From: an uncultured Ligilactobacillus sp.
GTDB lineage: Bacteria > Bacillota > Bacilli > Lactobacillales > Lactobacillaceae
NCBI GenBank assembly: GCA_934215475.1
Contig: CAKPZY010000001.1
Coordinates: 124,001-188,000, forward strand
Direction: 5' to 3'
Length of the DNA stretch: 64,000 nucleotides
Below, piece after piece: positions 1 to 7,524 of the stretch; the first letter of the stretch is position 1, and the number at the start of each line of letters is the position of its first letter. Made by a program: the position numbers and the translations under genes. The notes below the pieces were generated by a model. It saw only the letters and a program-made list of their open reading frames with translations, did not search any database and was not told the DNA's origin.

Positions 1-530
1 ATACCTTTGCCAATAGCATGGATCGTACCACTTGGTACATACAAGAAATCCCCTGGCTTCACAGGAACGTGCCTGAATAACTGTTCCCATTGCTTGTTTT
101 CAATCATTTTTTTAAGTTCTTCTTTGGTTTTTGCATGATGTCCGTAAATCATTTCAGCTCCAGGCTCTGCTGCTAGTACGTACCAACATTCAGTCTTGCC
201 TAGTTCACCTTCATGGATTTTGGCGTAAGCATCATCTGGATGAACCTGAACAGACAAATCATCTTTAGCATCCAAGATCTTAGTCAATAACGGAAAAACA
301 TTGCCCTTTGCTCCGCCAAACAATTCTCGGTGTTTTTCCCATAATTCAGTAATAGTCTTCCCTTTGTATGGACCATTAACCACAGTTGCCGGTCCATGTG
401 GATGCCCGGAAATAGCCCAGCATTCTCCAGTATGGTCACTTGGAATATCATAACCGTAAACTGAAGCTAAACGCGAGCCTCCCCAAATCTTTTCTCTAAA
501 ATATGGTTTTAAAAACAATGGTTCAGTCAA
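1..530 (-). CDS. manA: Mannose-6-phosphate isomerase, class I (3' end outside window)
   Basis: This cytoplasmic zinc enzyme interconverts mannose 6-phosphate and fructose 6-phosphate, linking mannose uptake and mannosyl precursors to glycolysis. About 176 N-terminal residues are present. The cupin metal-site motif QVHPDD is visible, followed by KTECWY and PSGTIHAIGKG, all typical of the short Firmicutes form. The start is TTG at 528-530, read as LTEPLFLKPYF, 8 bases after AAGGAGCGG; the only nearby ATG runs into a stop at once. The C-terminal part lies before base 1. A TTGTCA-17-TAAAAT promoter sits directly upstream. Identification is firm; the completeness of the gene cannot be judged. Confidence 0.95.
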   Translation of the reverse strand, partial: MTEPLFLKPYFREKIWGGSRLASVYGYDIPSDHTGECWAISGHPHGPATVVNGPYKGKTITELWEKHRELFGGAKGNVFPLLTKILDAKDDLSVQVHPDDAYAKIHEGELGKTECWYVLAAEPGAEMIYGHHAKTKEELKKMIENKQWEQLFRHVPVKPGDFLYVPSGTIHAIGKG

Positions 531-560
531 ATCGATCCGCTCCTTTTTTATCTCCCTTTC

Positions 561-589
561 ATTTTAACCGGCTTGCGAAAGTTTGACAA
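561..589 (-). promoter_or_regulatory. Sigma-A-type promoter for manA
   Basis: On the minus strand TTGTCA (584-589) is followed after exactly 17 bases by TAAAAT (561-566). The spacing and both hexamers fit a housekeeping promoter, and the first gene downstream is manA. No catabolite-response element was recognised here. Confidence 0.6.
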
Positions 590-722
590 CCTAGCTTAAG
601 CGGACGGAATCCATATGCTGATAAAAATGTTTTAGCTGCAGCATTGTCAAAATAGAAATCATCGAAGAACAATCTTTATAAAAATAGCCAGCCTAGAAAG
701 AAAGTCCCGGGTTGGTTAGGTA

Positions 723-1724
723 TTACTTTTCTGCTAAATAAACATCGATCAGATGCTCACGATCTCTTAAAAATTCATCATTTTTCTGGTCTGGATGCAC
801 CCTATTAGTCAAAACAACTAATGCATCCTGGTTTTGCTTATCGATCAAGATGAAGGTTCCGGTGAACCCTGTATGATACAAGCATGGCCGGTTTTGCGGG
901 TCATAACGCAAATCAAAGCCTAATGACCTGCCCCCAGTATTAGTTGGAGTCTGATCAGCAAATAAATATTCGATCATCTTTTCAGACAAAATGGGCGTTT
1001 TTCCGTACTCCCCCAACAACCATGAACAATACTTCGTCAGGTCATTTAAAGACATAAATAAACCAGCTGATGCACAATGACGGCCCAAAACATAAGCCTT
1101 CGGGTCATGGACGACGCCCTTGATCAAACCGCGCTTATGATCAAAGGTAGTAGGCACGCAAAAATCAGGCAACGGGTCAAAGGTACTTTCTTGTAAACGT
1201 AATGGAATAAGGATCTCTGCTGCTAACACTTCCTGGACAGACCGCTGATAAAATCGTTCGATGATCTGTCCTAACAGGATAAAGCCAATATCAGTATAGT
1301 GGACGTGCTTACCTACATTATCTCCGCTATACATTTGCTCATAAATCGCGGTGATCAATTCAGAACCGTTCAATTGGTCACGATCCTTTATATACCCTGT
1401 AATTGCTGCAGTATGTGTTAGCAAATGACGGACTGTAACCCTTGAACCACGAAAACGCGGCAATAAATGCTGGATCGGTTCTTCTAAGAAAATCTTACCC
1501 TCTTCGACCATTTTCAAAATCATCGGAGTGGTGCAAACTACCTTAGTCAGCGAAGCAACATCGTATAACATACCAGACCGCAATTGCTGACGCTGTGGAA
1601 CTATTTGCTGAAGACCAAATACTTCAGACTGCATACTTCCTTGATGGATCATCGCATAAGAAACCCCCGGAACGATATGGCGCTTCACTAAACTATGCAA
1701 TAAGTCCGTCGTTTTGGGATTCAT
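723..1724 (-). CDS. Serine hydrolase of the beta-lactamase / penicillin-binding protein class C family
   Basis: A 333-residue protein of the beta-lactamase-related serine hydrolase fold. The nucleophile motif SLTK (SxxK) is at about residues 53-56, in YDVASLTKVV. The second motif is YTD at about 143 (family usually YxN or YxD), and the third is the HTGFTG segment near residue 283. No signal peptide or membrane segment is visible, so it is probably cytoplasmic or exported without a cleavable signal. Members include esterases, peptidases and amide hydrolases, and the substrate cannot be read from sequence. The gene starts 6 bases after the stop of the upstream histidine phosphatase gene; its Shine-Dalgarno sequence (AGAAGTGAT) lies in that gene's end, so the two are probably co-transcribed. 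Confidence 0.85.
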   Translation of the reverse strand: MNPKTTDLLHSLVKRHIVPGVSYAMIHQGSMQSEVFGLQQIVPQRQQLRSGMLYDVASLTKVVCTTPMILKMVEEGKIFLEEPIQHLLPRFRGSRVTVRHLLTHTAAITGYIKDRDQLNGSELITAIYEQMYSGDNVGKHVHYTDIGFILLGQIIERFYQRSVQEVLAAEILIPLRLQESTFDPLPDFCVPTTFDHKRGLIKGVVHDPKAYVLGRHCASAGLFMSLNDLTKYCSWLLGEYGKTPILSEKMIEYLFADQTPTNTGGRSLGFDLRYDPQNRPCLYHTGFTGTFILIDKQNQDALVVLTNRVHPDQKNDEFLRDREHLIDVYLAEK

Positions 1725-1730
1725 AAGTTA

Positions 1731-2393
1731 TCACTTCTTTTTGCCCAGAAAATCAGCATCTTTGATAATAAACTTCCCTGCTTCGTAGTCCACGTGCACG
1801 ACATTGGTATTTTTTATCAGAAACAGTGGGACACTACCGCCCAGGCTTTCGATAAATGACGAAAGTATAAGGCCATGCGTCACGATCAAAATATTGTGAT
1901 CTCCATTTTTCCAAGTATGTGCTATCGACTCTAGAGAATGGGCCATTCGCAAACTTAATTCCTTGCTGGATTCTAACTGAACATTATTTCCCATTCGTCC
2001 AAAAAGATCCACCAAACCATTGGCATGTTTATCGCCTAGAGCTGTCCGCAAAATCGAAAATAAACCTAAAGCACGCAATGCATCTGGTATGAAGCTGCGT
2101 TTGCGCACTTCTTCATAGATGCCAAAATCAAATTCTCTCAAATCACTCAAATAAAAATGGGGAGGGTCAGGATAATTATTGGCCTGCATAATATTATCAG
2201 CCGTTTCCTGAGTCCTTTTTAAATGGCTTGCAAACACTGCACTAAAACGTACATTTGCTAACCTGCGCCCCAGTTGGCGGGCATCCATGATGCCGCGCAC
2301 GGTCAAGGCCGAGTCCGTTGTCCCTTGAAGCCGAGCCAGCCGGTTGATCCGAGTTTGTCCATGCCTCACCAGATAAAAATGTATTTTGGTCAT
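1731..2393 (-). CDS. Histidine phosphatase family protein (phosphoglycerate mutase-like)
   Basis: A 220-residue member of the histidine phosphatase superfamily. The phospho-accepting histidine is in the N-terminal LVRHGQT motif (residues 8-14). The conserved arginine region is KRTQETA (about 59-65), the acid residue lies in REFDFGIYEE (about 87-96), and the second catalytic histidine is in VTHGL (about 171-175). This is the broad family that contains cobalamin-pathway phosphatases, GpmB-like enzymes and sugar phosphatases. Length and motifs do not fix the substrate. It lies between a small unknown gene and the serine hydrolase in one minus-strand run, with tight spacing to the latter. Confidence 0.85.
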   Translation of the reverse strand: MTKIHFYLVRHGQTRINRLARLQGTTDSALTVRGIMDARQLGRRLANVRFSAVFASHLKRTQETADNIMQANNYPDPPHFYLSDLREFDFGIYEEVRKRSFIPDALRALGLFSILRTALGDKHANGLVDLFGRMGNNVQLESSKELSLRMAHSLESIAHTWKNGDHNILIVTHGLILSSFIESLGGSVPLFLIKNTNVVHVDYEAGKFIIKDADFLGKKK

Positions 2394-2416
2394 TATTTTT
2401 CTTTCCTTAAGCTAAC

Positions 2417-2683
2417 TCAATCATCTAAATCTTCCTCTATATCAAGACCGTATATCTGACTAACAGGCTCATCTTTAGGAGCAGGTGTCACAACAACCAC
2501 TGCTATCGCGCCCTTGCTGGAAACATAACCGGCAAATGAAACTACTTCTTCAACTAAATAGGCATTTGCATCAGTGTTATAAATATACTGTCCTGAAACT
2601 GGCATACTTTCAAAATATGTCTTGTTCATCCGATAATAATCGTTATGCTCAACATCGTGCATCACCAGAATTACTTTTAACAT
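2417..2683 (-). CDS. Small hypothetical protein, 88 aa
   Basis: No family is recognised. The start is well supported: GGAGGAATCAAAATG. The protein opens with a beta-strand-like MLKVILVMHD, has an aromatic-rich middle with several tyrosines, a valine-rich strand (AIAVVVVTPAP) and a very acidic tail ending EEDLDD. There is no signal peptide, membrane helix or cysteine, so a small soluble cytoplasmic protein is likely. It stands 24 bases before the histidine phosphatase gene and probably shares its transcript. The good ribosome site and even base use argue that it is real, but its function is unknown. Confidence 0.65.
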   Translation of the reverse strand: MLKVILVMHDVEHNDYYRMNKTYFESMPVSGQYIYNTDANAYLVEEVVSFAGYVSSKGAIAVVVVTPAPKDEPVSQIYGLDIEEDLDD

Positions 2684-2724
2684 TTTGATTCCTCCACTTT
2701 TATGCCACCGTGTATATTCAAGGT

Positions 2725-2765
2725 TAAATCAAATATGATGGCTCACCAAATAACATGTGCCATCA
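2725..2765 (-). terminator. Probable intrinsic terminator after the GlnQ-type gene
   Basis: On the minus strand TGATGGC (2759-2765) pairs with GCCATCA (2736-2742). A further AC/GT pair extends the stem inward, and an AT-rich run, TATTTGATTT, follows. It sits between the ABC ATPase gene and the 88-aa gene. The T-run is imperfect, so read-through is possible. Confidence 0.45.
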
Positions 2766-2796
2766 CTTATTAGCAAATTATTTGAGAGATCTTGCC

Positions 2797-3537
2797 TCAG
2801 ACATTAATAACTTTGTCCAAAAAGGCCTTTGTCCGTTCATTTTGCGGATCATCAAACATTTGCTGTGGTGTCCCCTGTTCTAAAACTTTACCATCATCCA
2901 TAAATACAACTTTGTCCGCCATTTCTTTGGCAAAACCCATCTCATGAGTCACGACGACCATGGTCATTCCCTCTTTAGCCAAGGACTTCATAACCTCTAG
3001 AACATCTCCCACCATTTCTGGATCGAGCGCTGATGTTGGTTCATCAAAAAGCATGACATCCGGTTTCATGGCCAAAGCACGGGCAATAGCTACTCGTTGT
3101 TTTTGCCCGCCCGAAAGGGAAGCTGGCAGTGCAGAATACTTATCTGTCAAACCAACAGTCTCCAGTAAAGAACGTGCTTCTTTTTGTGCTAGTGCAGGGG
3201 TCTTTTTCCCTAATTGGATCGGGGCAAGAGTAATATTTTCACCCACAGTAAGATTATTAAATAAGTTGAAATGTTGGAAAACCATTCCAATGTTTTCACG
3301 AGCCTTATCAATATTGATCTTTGGCTGACTGATGTCTACTCCATCGATTTCAATTGAGCCAGACGTTGGTTCTTCCAACTTGTTCAAACAGCGTAATAGT
3401 GTACTTTTGCCAGAACCTGACGGACCGATCACCACAACAACCTCATTGTTTTTGACCTCAAAGTCTATCCCTTTTAAAACATGATTTTCCCCATAATTTT
3501 TAATTAAGTTTTTTACATTTACTTTTAATTCAGACAC
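2797..3537 (-). CDS. glnQ: Polar amino acid ABC transporter ATP-binding protein (GlnQ type)
   Basis: A 246-residue ABC ATPase that powers amino acid uptake at the cytoplasmic face of the membrane. All nucleotide-binding motifs are intact: Walker [10 protein letters not shown] (about 38-46), Q-loop FQHFNLF, signature LSGGQKQR, Walker B VMLFDEP, and the switch histidine in VVVTHEM. Sequence and length match the GlnQ/PAAT group that handles glutamine, arginine, histidine or cystine. The start is GTG behind AAGGAGGGTG. No permease or substrate-binding protein gene lies next to it: terminator-like sequence follows and a 430-base gap precedes it. It is therefore an orphan ATPase whose partners must be elsewhere, and the substrate is unknown. 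Confidence 0.9.
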   Translation of the reverse strand: MSELKVNVKNLIKNYGENHVLKGIDFEVKNNEVVVVIGPSGSGKSTLLRCLNKLEEPTSGSIEIDGVDISQPKINIDKARENIGMVFQHFNLFNNLTVGENITLAPIQLGKKTPALAQKEARSLLETVGLTDKYSALPASLSGGQKQRVAIARALAMKPDVMLFDEPTSALDPEMVGDVLEVMKSLAKEGMTMVVVTHEMGFAKEMADKVVFMDDGKVLEQGTPQQMFDDPQNERTKAFLDKVINV

Positions 3538-3969
3538 TTAGCACCCTCCTTACAATAAAAACAAAATATCCAGCAATGCTCACATTGTTTTCATGTATTA
3601 AATCTCTTTCTCTGTCAAATACAGAACACTTCAATGTTTTTAGTATACCACAGGAAGGTTGACCAAACATAAGAGTAATAGGGAAGCTAACTGAAAATTT
3701 TCATTATTTTTACCAACCATAAATGATTTCAATAAATCCAAAGCCGGCGTAATCAATAATAATTGCAAGTGTCACTGTAATAAAAACAGTCTGGGTATGG
3801 ATCCAACCTTCAAATAAAAGCAATTACCGGCAATTATTACCTTTCAGTTAAACTGCCTTACCGCCTTAACATGTGATTCTCTTTTAGGAAAATATATAAT
3901 TAACGGCAAAATAAAAATGCCTTCAAATCAAAGATTTAAGACATTTACTCGATTATTAATATTATGATA
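3538..3969. other. 432-base gap before glnQ, no gene
   Basis: No open reading frame with a ribosome site was found. On the minus strand a TATACT hexamer (3642-3647) has only a weak -35 upstream. A TTGACA (3612-3617) is also present but lacks a good -10 at correct distance. The part from 3908 to 3945 holds the terminator of the tRNA-Gln gene. The rest is AT-rich sequence with no repeat or riboswitch that I recognise. Confidence 0.5.
3908..3945 (-). terminator. Intrinsic terminator after tRNA-Gln
   Basis: On the minus strand AATGTCTTAAATC (3933-3945) pairs across a 3-base loop with GATTTGAAGGCATT (3916-3929), with one bulge and wobble pairs. TTTTATTTTG follows. The position just downstream of the tRNA gene fits transcript ending there. 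Confidence 0.6.
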
Positions 3970-4042
3970 TTGGGCATACAGGGGTCGAACCTGTAAATTA
4001 TGGATTCAGAGTCCATTGCCTTACCAGTTTGGCGAATGCCCA
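3970..4042 (-). tRNA. tRNA-Gln (anticodon CTG)
   Basis: A complete cloverleaf reads on the minus strand. The acceptor arms are TGGGCAT and ATGCCCA, the D-arm is GCC...GGC, the anticodon stem is ATGGA/TCCAT with loop CTCTGAA, and the T-arm is ACAGG-TTCGACC-CCTGT. The anticodon is CTG, reading CAG (glutamine), and the U1-A72 opening is usual for tRNA-Gln. The discriminator base is A, whereas G is common in this family. CCA is not encoded. A C34 glutamine isoacceptor is optional in Firmicutes, where the UUG species reads both codons. Confidence 0.88.
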
Positions 4043-4155
4043 AAAACTCAACCACTTTAGTATACGTGGATTCAAATAAGCTGTCAAGCTGAATTTACAT
4101 TTTTCCATGTAATTCTTATGAAAACTAAAGTGGTCAGATTCCAACAATGATTTTA

Positions 4156-4461
4156 TCAGAGTGCCGTATCATACGTGTCTGTGAGTTTATCCGTATGCTT
4201 TTTAAGATAGTGCAATAAATCGTGTTCATTGTGAAAGACGAGTGGATGGATGTAACCATGCATCCGTAACGTGATCTTGTTGATCTTAATGCGGCCAGTC
4301 CACGTATAATTGTGTTCCACGATGAAGCGGTTCAGATAATGATCATCAGCTTTACCAAATTTTAGAACGTACACTCTTTCAGGCACCATCAATGGATTAA
4401 CGTGCTCTTTAGTATATGGTATCTTGTTTGCACGGAAAAATGTTTTTGTCTTTTTGAGCAA
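4156..4461 (-). CDS. Hypothetical protein, 101 aa
   Basis: No family is recognised. The start is TTG behind a GGGGGG run, 7 bases away, giving MLKKTKTFFR. The protein is basic and rich in histidine, tyrosine and lysine, with no membrane segment or signal peptide. The pattern of short alternating hydrophobic strands (RVYVLKFG, GRIKINKITLRMHG) ending in an amphipathic HDLLHYLKKH segment suggests a small soluble alpha/beta fold. It stands alone between two tRNA genes in the patchwork part of the window. Coding status is likely but unproven. Confidence 0.5.
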   Translation of the reverse strand: MLKKTKTFFRANKIPYTKEHVNPLMVPERVYVLKFGKADDHYLNRFIVEHNYTWTGRIKINKITLRMHGYIHPLVFHNEHDLLHYLKKHTDKLTDTYDTAL

Positions 4462-4561
4462 GTTTGATCCCCCCTCGTTGATAGTTTCCTAGTCAATCCC
4501 TTTACCAATTTCTATTATAACGCAATCACGGCAAAAAATATTAGTACATTAAATTTTACAC

Positions 4562-4600
4562 TAAAAAAGAAAGAACACTTGCAAAGTTGATTTACAAGTA
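4562..4600 (-). terminator. Intrinsic terminator after tRNA-Glu
   Basis: On the minus strand ACTTGTAAA (4591-4599) pairs with TTTGCAAGT (4577-4585) through one wobble pair and a 5-base loop. The run GTTCTTTCTTTTTT follows. This is a classic rho-independent terminator just downstream of the tRNA gene. Confidence 0.75.
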
Positions 4601-4626
4601 TCCTTATCAATCGTAGATTGCCATTA

Positions 4627-4699
4627 TCACCCGTACGGGGATCGAACCCGTAACTCCGCCTTGAGAGGGCGACGTCTTAACCAATTTGACCAACGGGCA
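4627..4699 (-). tRNA. tRNA-Glu (anticodon CTC), unusual acceptor end
   Basis: The cloverleaf is complete on the minus strand. The D-arm is GTC...GAC, the anticodon stem is TCGCC/GGCGG with loop CTCTCAA, and the T-arm is ACGGG-TTCGATC-CCCGT. The anticodon CTC reads GAG (glutamate). The acceptor arms are TGCCCGT and ACGGGTG, which leaves U1-G72 and G2-U71 as the two end pairs. Typical tRNA-Glu has G1-C72 there. The discriminator is A, and CCA is not encoded. Either this is a diverged extra glutamate isoacceptor or the end pair has drifted; most Firmicutes manage with the UUC species alone. Confidence 0.85.
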
Positions 4700-4808
4700 A
4701 AATTACTCTTCCTATTATACATGCTCATAAGCAATTGTCAAACCAATTAAAATAATATCACATAACATAACCTAATTTATTCGTTTTACTATAAAATCAA
4801 AATTAAAG

Positions 4809-5405
4809 TCAGGCTTTCCACCATTGGTCGAATACACGTTGCAGTTTCTTAACTGCCCTTCCACGATGACTGACCCTATTTTTTTCTTCCATCGATAATT
4901 CAGCGAAAGATTTTTTTAACGGCGGGTAATAAAATAAAGGGTCATAGCCGAAACCATCTGTTCCCCGTTCATGAAATAATATCCTGCCGTGGACCTCACC
5001 TGTGACTAGCAGGGACTTTGCTCCAGGTTTAACTACAACGATCGAACAGTGAAAGCATGCTGCCCTTTGCTCAGCTGGAACGTTTTTTAATTCCTGCAGC
5101 AGCTTTCTTTTGTTAGCTTCATCATCATGATCGCCAGCATACCTTGCTGAATGAATACCTGGGGCACCATTCAGTGCATCTACCATCAGCCCGGAATCAT
5201 CTGCTAAAACAGGTAGTTTGAGTGCTGACATAAGAGTATTGGCTTTGATTGAAGCGTTTTGCGCAAAAGTTGTACCATTTTCTTCAATTTCATATTTGTG
5301 TTCTAAATCAGCCAAAGTATGAACTTTGACGTCCTTTTGTGCGAATATTTTGCGATATTCCGCTGCTTTTCCCGGATTCGCTGTCGCTATCAAGATAGTA
5401 TTCAT
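4809..5405 (-). CDS. rdgB: XTP/dITP diphosphatase (RdgB/Ham1 family)
   Basis: This cytoplasmic house-cleaning enzyme hydrolyses dITP, dXTP and ITP to monophosphates, so that deaminated purines do not enter DNA or RNA. The 198-residue protein has the family N-terminus IATANPGKAAEYRKIF, the central LPVLADDSGLMVDALNGAPGIHSARYAG block with catalytic acids, and the C-terminal DGFGYDPLF and SHRGRA motifs. The length is normal. The start ATG has GGTGGAG upstream. In many lactobacilli rdgB follows mutS2, trxA, yslB and murI on one strand; here it is separated from mutS2 by the integrase/yslB patch, and trxA and murI are missing from the interval. Confidence 0.95.
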   Translation of the reverse strand: MNTILIATANPGKAAEYRKIFAQKDVKVHTLADLEHKYEIEENGTTFAQNASIKANTLMSALKLPVLADDSGLMVDALNGAPGIHSARYAGDHDDEANKRKLLQELKNVPAEQRAACFHCSIVVVKPGAKSLLVTGEVHGRILFHERGTDGFGYDPLFYYPPLKKSFAELSMEEKNRVSHRGRAVKKLQRVFDQWWKA

Positions 5406-5578
5406 TATATGATCTCCACCCTTTAAAAATTACACTTTATATTAATTATCCTAAAATTTCAGCAGACATGTCTTTTACCCTTAATAAATTACTACAGTTT
5501 AAGATTCGGTTTCTTTTTGTGTCTGATTAGCTCTACAATAGGAATTCAAATCTGCTAAAATCTACTTTTTTCGGTGCT

Positions 5579-5596
5579 TACGTATTCAAATACGTA
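5579..5596. repeat. Perfect 8-bp inverted repeat with 2-base loop
   Basis: TACGTATT and AATACGTA flank CA, making a near-perfect palindrome between rdgB and the small membrane protein gene, 11 bases past that gene's stop codon. Neither side carries a clear T-run, so it is not a standard terminator. It could be a protein-binding site or a hairpin that protects the 3' end of the membrane-protein message. Confidence 0.5.
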
Positions 5597-5606
5597 GTCA
5601 GTTTTA

Positions 5607-5975
5607 TTATTTAATTTTGAAATGAATTAATGCTAAAAATGCCATAACACCACTTATTATTGTCCAGTCATTAAACTTATAATCTCCATTTCCGACAATC
5701 ACCACTATAAAAAGCAATACAGCATATGCTATTAAAAATAGTAAATCTAGTTTTTTGTTTACTTTCGCAAATGCTGTAATTATTAAATAGACTGCCAAAA
5801 CAGTATCTAATGCAAAAAGAATATCCCAAATGACCATACTTTGTGGAAGATACTTACTTTTAAATCCATAGTCAAATATCATTTGTTCTCTGAAACTCAA
5901 GTCTGCCCTTAAATGCATTGCAAACAAAACTCCAAAAATAAGCTTTCGAAGATCTATTTTTCTTAATATACGCAT
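5607..5975 (-). CDS. Small multi-pass membrane protein, unknown function
   Basis: About 122 residues with four hydrophobic stretches: LIFGVLFAM near the N-terminus, then a long VIWDILFALDTVLAVYLII helix, LLFLIAYAVLLFIVVIVG and IISGVMAFLALI. It is an integral membrane protein with a short basic N-terminus. No family motif is recognised. The start at 5975 is chosen because GGGGGAAAAT lies 4 bases before it; an upstream in-frame ATG would add 33 residues but lacks a ribosome site. A TATAAT box (6000-6005) lies just upstream. Its 5' region abuts the broken integrase, so it may have arrived with, or been exposed by, the same rearrangement. Confidence 0.65.
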   Translation of the reverse strand: MRILRKIDLRKLIFGVLFAMHLRADLSFREQMIFDYGFKSKYLPQSMVIWDILFALDTVLAVYLIITAFAKVNKKLDLLFLIAYAVLLFIVVIVGNGDYKFNDWTIISGVMAFLALIHFKIK

Positions 5976-5999
5976 TTTTATTTTCCCCCTAATGAAATA

Positions 6000-6855
6000 A
6001 TTATACTTTATTTTGCAAAGTCCGGGGTAAAGCCAGAAACTATAATTATGAAGGATAGCATTTATAAAGTTCATATAAAGCCTGCATTTTCGAATGTTGA
6101 ACTTGACAATTTAAATGCGCAAAAATTGCAGCCCTTTTTTGATAATGTTTCGTACGGTTTAATTCAACCTGTATGGTCGTACTTTAACCAGCTCTTCTCA
6201 TACGCTACTAGAATGGGCTATATAGACGCTTCACCTTTGCAACGTGTAAATTTAAGCTCGTGCACCTCAAAGGAGCCCTATGGAGCCATACACGCCTTCT
6301 GAGCTAACTGAGTTCCTAAATAGCATTGAACGTATTGACTGGTTAGCTTATTTTCGCACCCTCGCTTTCACCGGAGCACGACGGGGCGAAATATTGGCGC
6401 TCACTCGCAGCGATATTGATTTCAAAAGCAAAACTATCAAAATCAGTAAAACAGCTACCCGTACCGGTATTAGTACACCCAAAACATTCAACAGTAACCG
6501 CATTGTAACTGTGGATGAAAAGACCCTAGAAATATTGCGCAATTATATGGATACTGATTTATGTGGCAAACAGCTTCTCTGGTGTTTACCTAGTGGAAAG
6601 TTCTACGATCCTGACAATGTTAATAGCTGGCTTGCTAAGATATTCTCTCTCAATCCACAATTAAGGAAAATTAGAGTGCACGGTTTTAGGCACACCCACG
6701 TTAGTCAATTGCTCGCCCTAGGTGTTTCACCTGTGGATGTAGCTAAGCGAATTGGAGATCGGTTGAGTACGGTAAACAACGTTTACGCACATTCAATTGG
6801 TAAAAATAGTGATAAGCTTTCTGACCTTTTTAGTAATCAATATCGTATTCAGTAA
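6000..6855 (+). pseudogene. Tyrosine recombinase / phage-type integrase, 5'-truncated and frameshifted
   Basis: Two overlapping frames together encode an integrase remnant. The first part (to about 6270) reads as a core-binding domain, with VKPETII and VHIKPAF segments and FSYATRMGYIDASPL. The reading continues upstream of the ATG at 6048 without another start, so the N-terminal arm-binding domain is gone. A +1 shift between about 6255 and 6280 leads to the catalytic domain, which keeps TGARRGE (first Arg), HGFRHTH (His and second Arg) and the tyrosine in VYAHS. The catalytic residues are intact but the gene cannot make a full protein unless translation slips. It is probably a relic of a prophage or integrative element. 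A good terminator follows. Confidence 0.85.
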
Positions 6856-6857
6856 AT

Positions 6858-6896
6858 TAAAAAGCCCTGTATATCAACGTATACAAGGCTTTTTTA
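6858..6896 (+). terminator. Intrinsic terminator after the integrase relic
   Basis: AAAGCC-TGTATA pairs with TATACA-GGCTTT around a short TCAACG loop (6861-6892) and is followed by TTTTTATATTTTA. It is a strong plus-strand terminator directly after the integrase stop. The mirror A-run upstream may let it work on both strands. Confidence 0.8.
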
Positions 6897-6932
6897 TATT
6901 TTACTACAAAATACTGAAGATTGAAAATTTTT

Positions 6933-6962
6933 TTGTCCTTGGTATACAAATACATGTATAAT
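6933..6962 (+). promoter_or_regulatory. Promoter for yslB
   Basis: TTGTCC (6933-6938), an 18-base spacer and a perfect TATAAT (6957-6962) lie about 30 bases before the chosen yslB start. This gives the inverted gene its own plus-strand promoter, just after the terminator of the integrase relic. Confidence 0.6.
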
Positions 6963-6993
6963 GAATTCTAGTAATCTAAAGGAGCACATATCG

Positions 6994-7503
6994 ATGTCTA
7001 AAAATTTTTTCACAGATTCAAAAGCGACGAACACTTTTAAAACAACGCTCTTACGTGATTCTTTATTACCATCCCTTGTTGGTCAAGATGGTGATATTTT
7101 ATATTGGGCAGGTAAGAAAATCGCTCGTGAGTTTGTACTTACCAAAGATGAAGAGATACCTCTCTTCTTTAAACAAGCTGGTTTTGGCACCTTAAAACGA
7201 GTCAAGAGCCAGAGGAATACACAGACTTTTGAATTAACCGGAACAATCATTGAAACTCGGCAAAACATAGTAGATGAACCCAATTTTCTGCTTGAAGCCG
7301 GATTTTTAGCTGAAACCATTCAAAATCAATTAGGCCATCCCACTGATACAATTGTGTTAAGCAGCAAGAAAAAAATGATCACTCTCCTCGTTAAAACAGA
7401 CATAAACACTAACATTTCCGATAGCAAAATAGATCCCAAAAATATTGTCGAACTGCTCGGGTCAGACACAACAGATACACTTCCTCCTCGTAGAAGACAT
7501 TAA
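6994..7503 (+). CDS. yslB: YslB family protein (DUF2507)
   Basis: A 169-residue cytoplasmic protein of the DUF2507/YslB family, recognised by LLRDSLLPSLVGQDGDILYWAGKKIARE, the EEIPLFFKQAGFGTLKRVK segment and LEAGFLAETIQNQLG. The fold resembles small-ligand-binding domains, but the function is not established. The start at 6994 is chosen for GGAG 9 bases upstream; an ATG 33 bases earlier overlaps the -10 box and has no ribosome site. It is the only intact plus-strand gene before guaC. In related genomes yslB lies between mutS2-trxA and murI-rdgB on the same strand as both, so here it appears inverted. A basic RRRH tail ends the protein. Confidence 0.85.
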   Translation: MSKNFFTDSKATNTFKTTLLRDSLLPSLVGQDGDILYWAGKKIAREFVLTKDEEIPLFFKQAGFGTLKRVKSQRNTQTFELTGTIIETRQNIVDEPNFLLEAGFLAETIQNQLGHPTDTIVLSSKKKMITLLVKTDINTNISDSKIDPKNIVELLGSDTTDTLPPRRRH

Positions 7504-7524
7504 ATAAACCAAGTTTAAATCAGT

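Noticed and set aside
3538..3969. Riboswitch or small RNA before glnQ
   Set aside because: No known motif, no terminator linked to glnQ and no convincing stem pattern were found.
6961..6993. Earlier ATG of yslB
   Set aside because: It overlaps the -10 box and has no Shine-Dalgarno sequence; the ATG at 6994 has GGAG at good distance.
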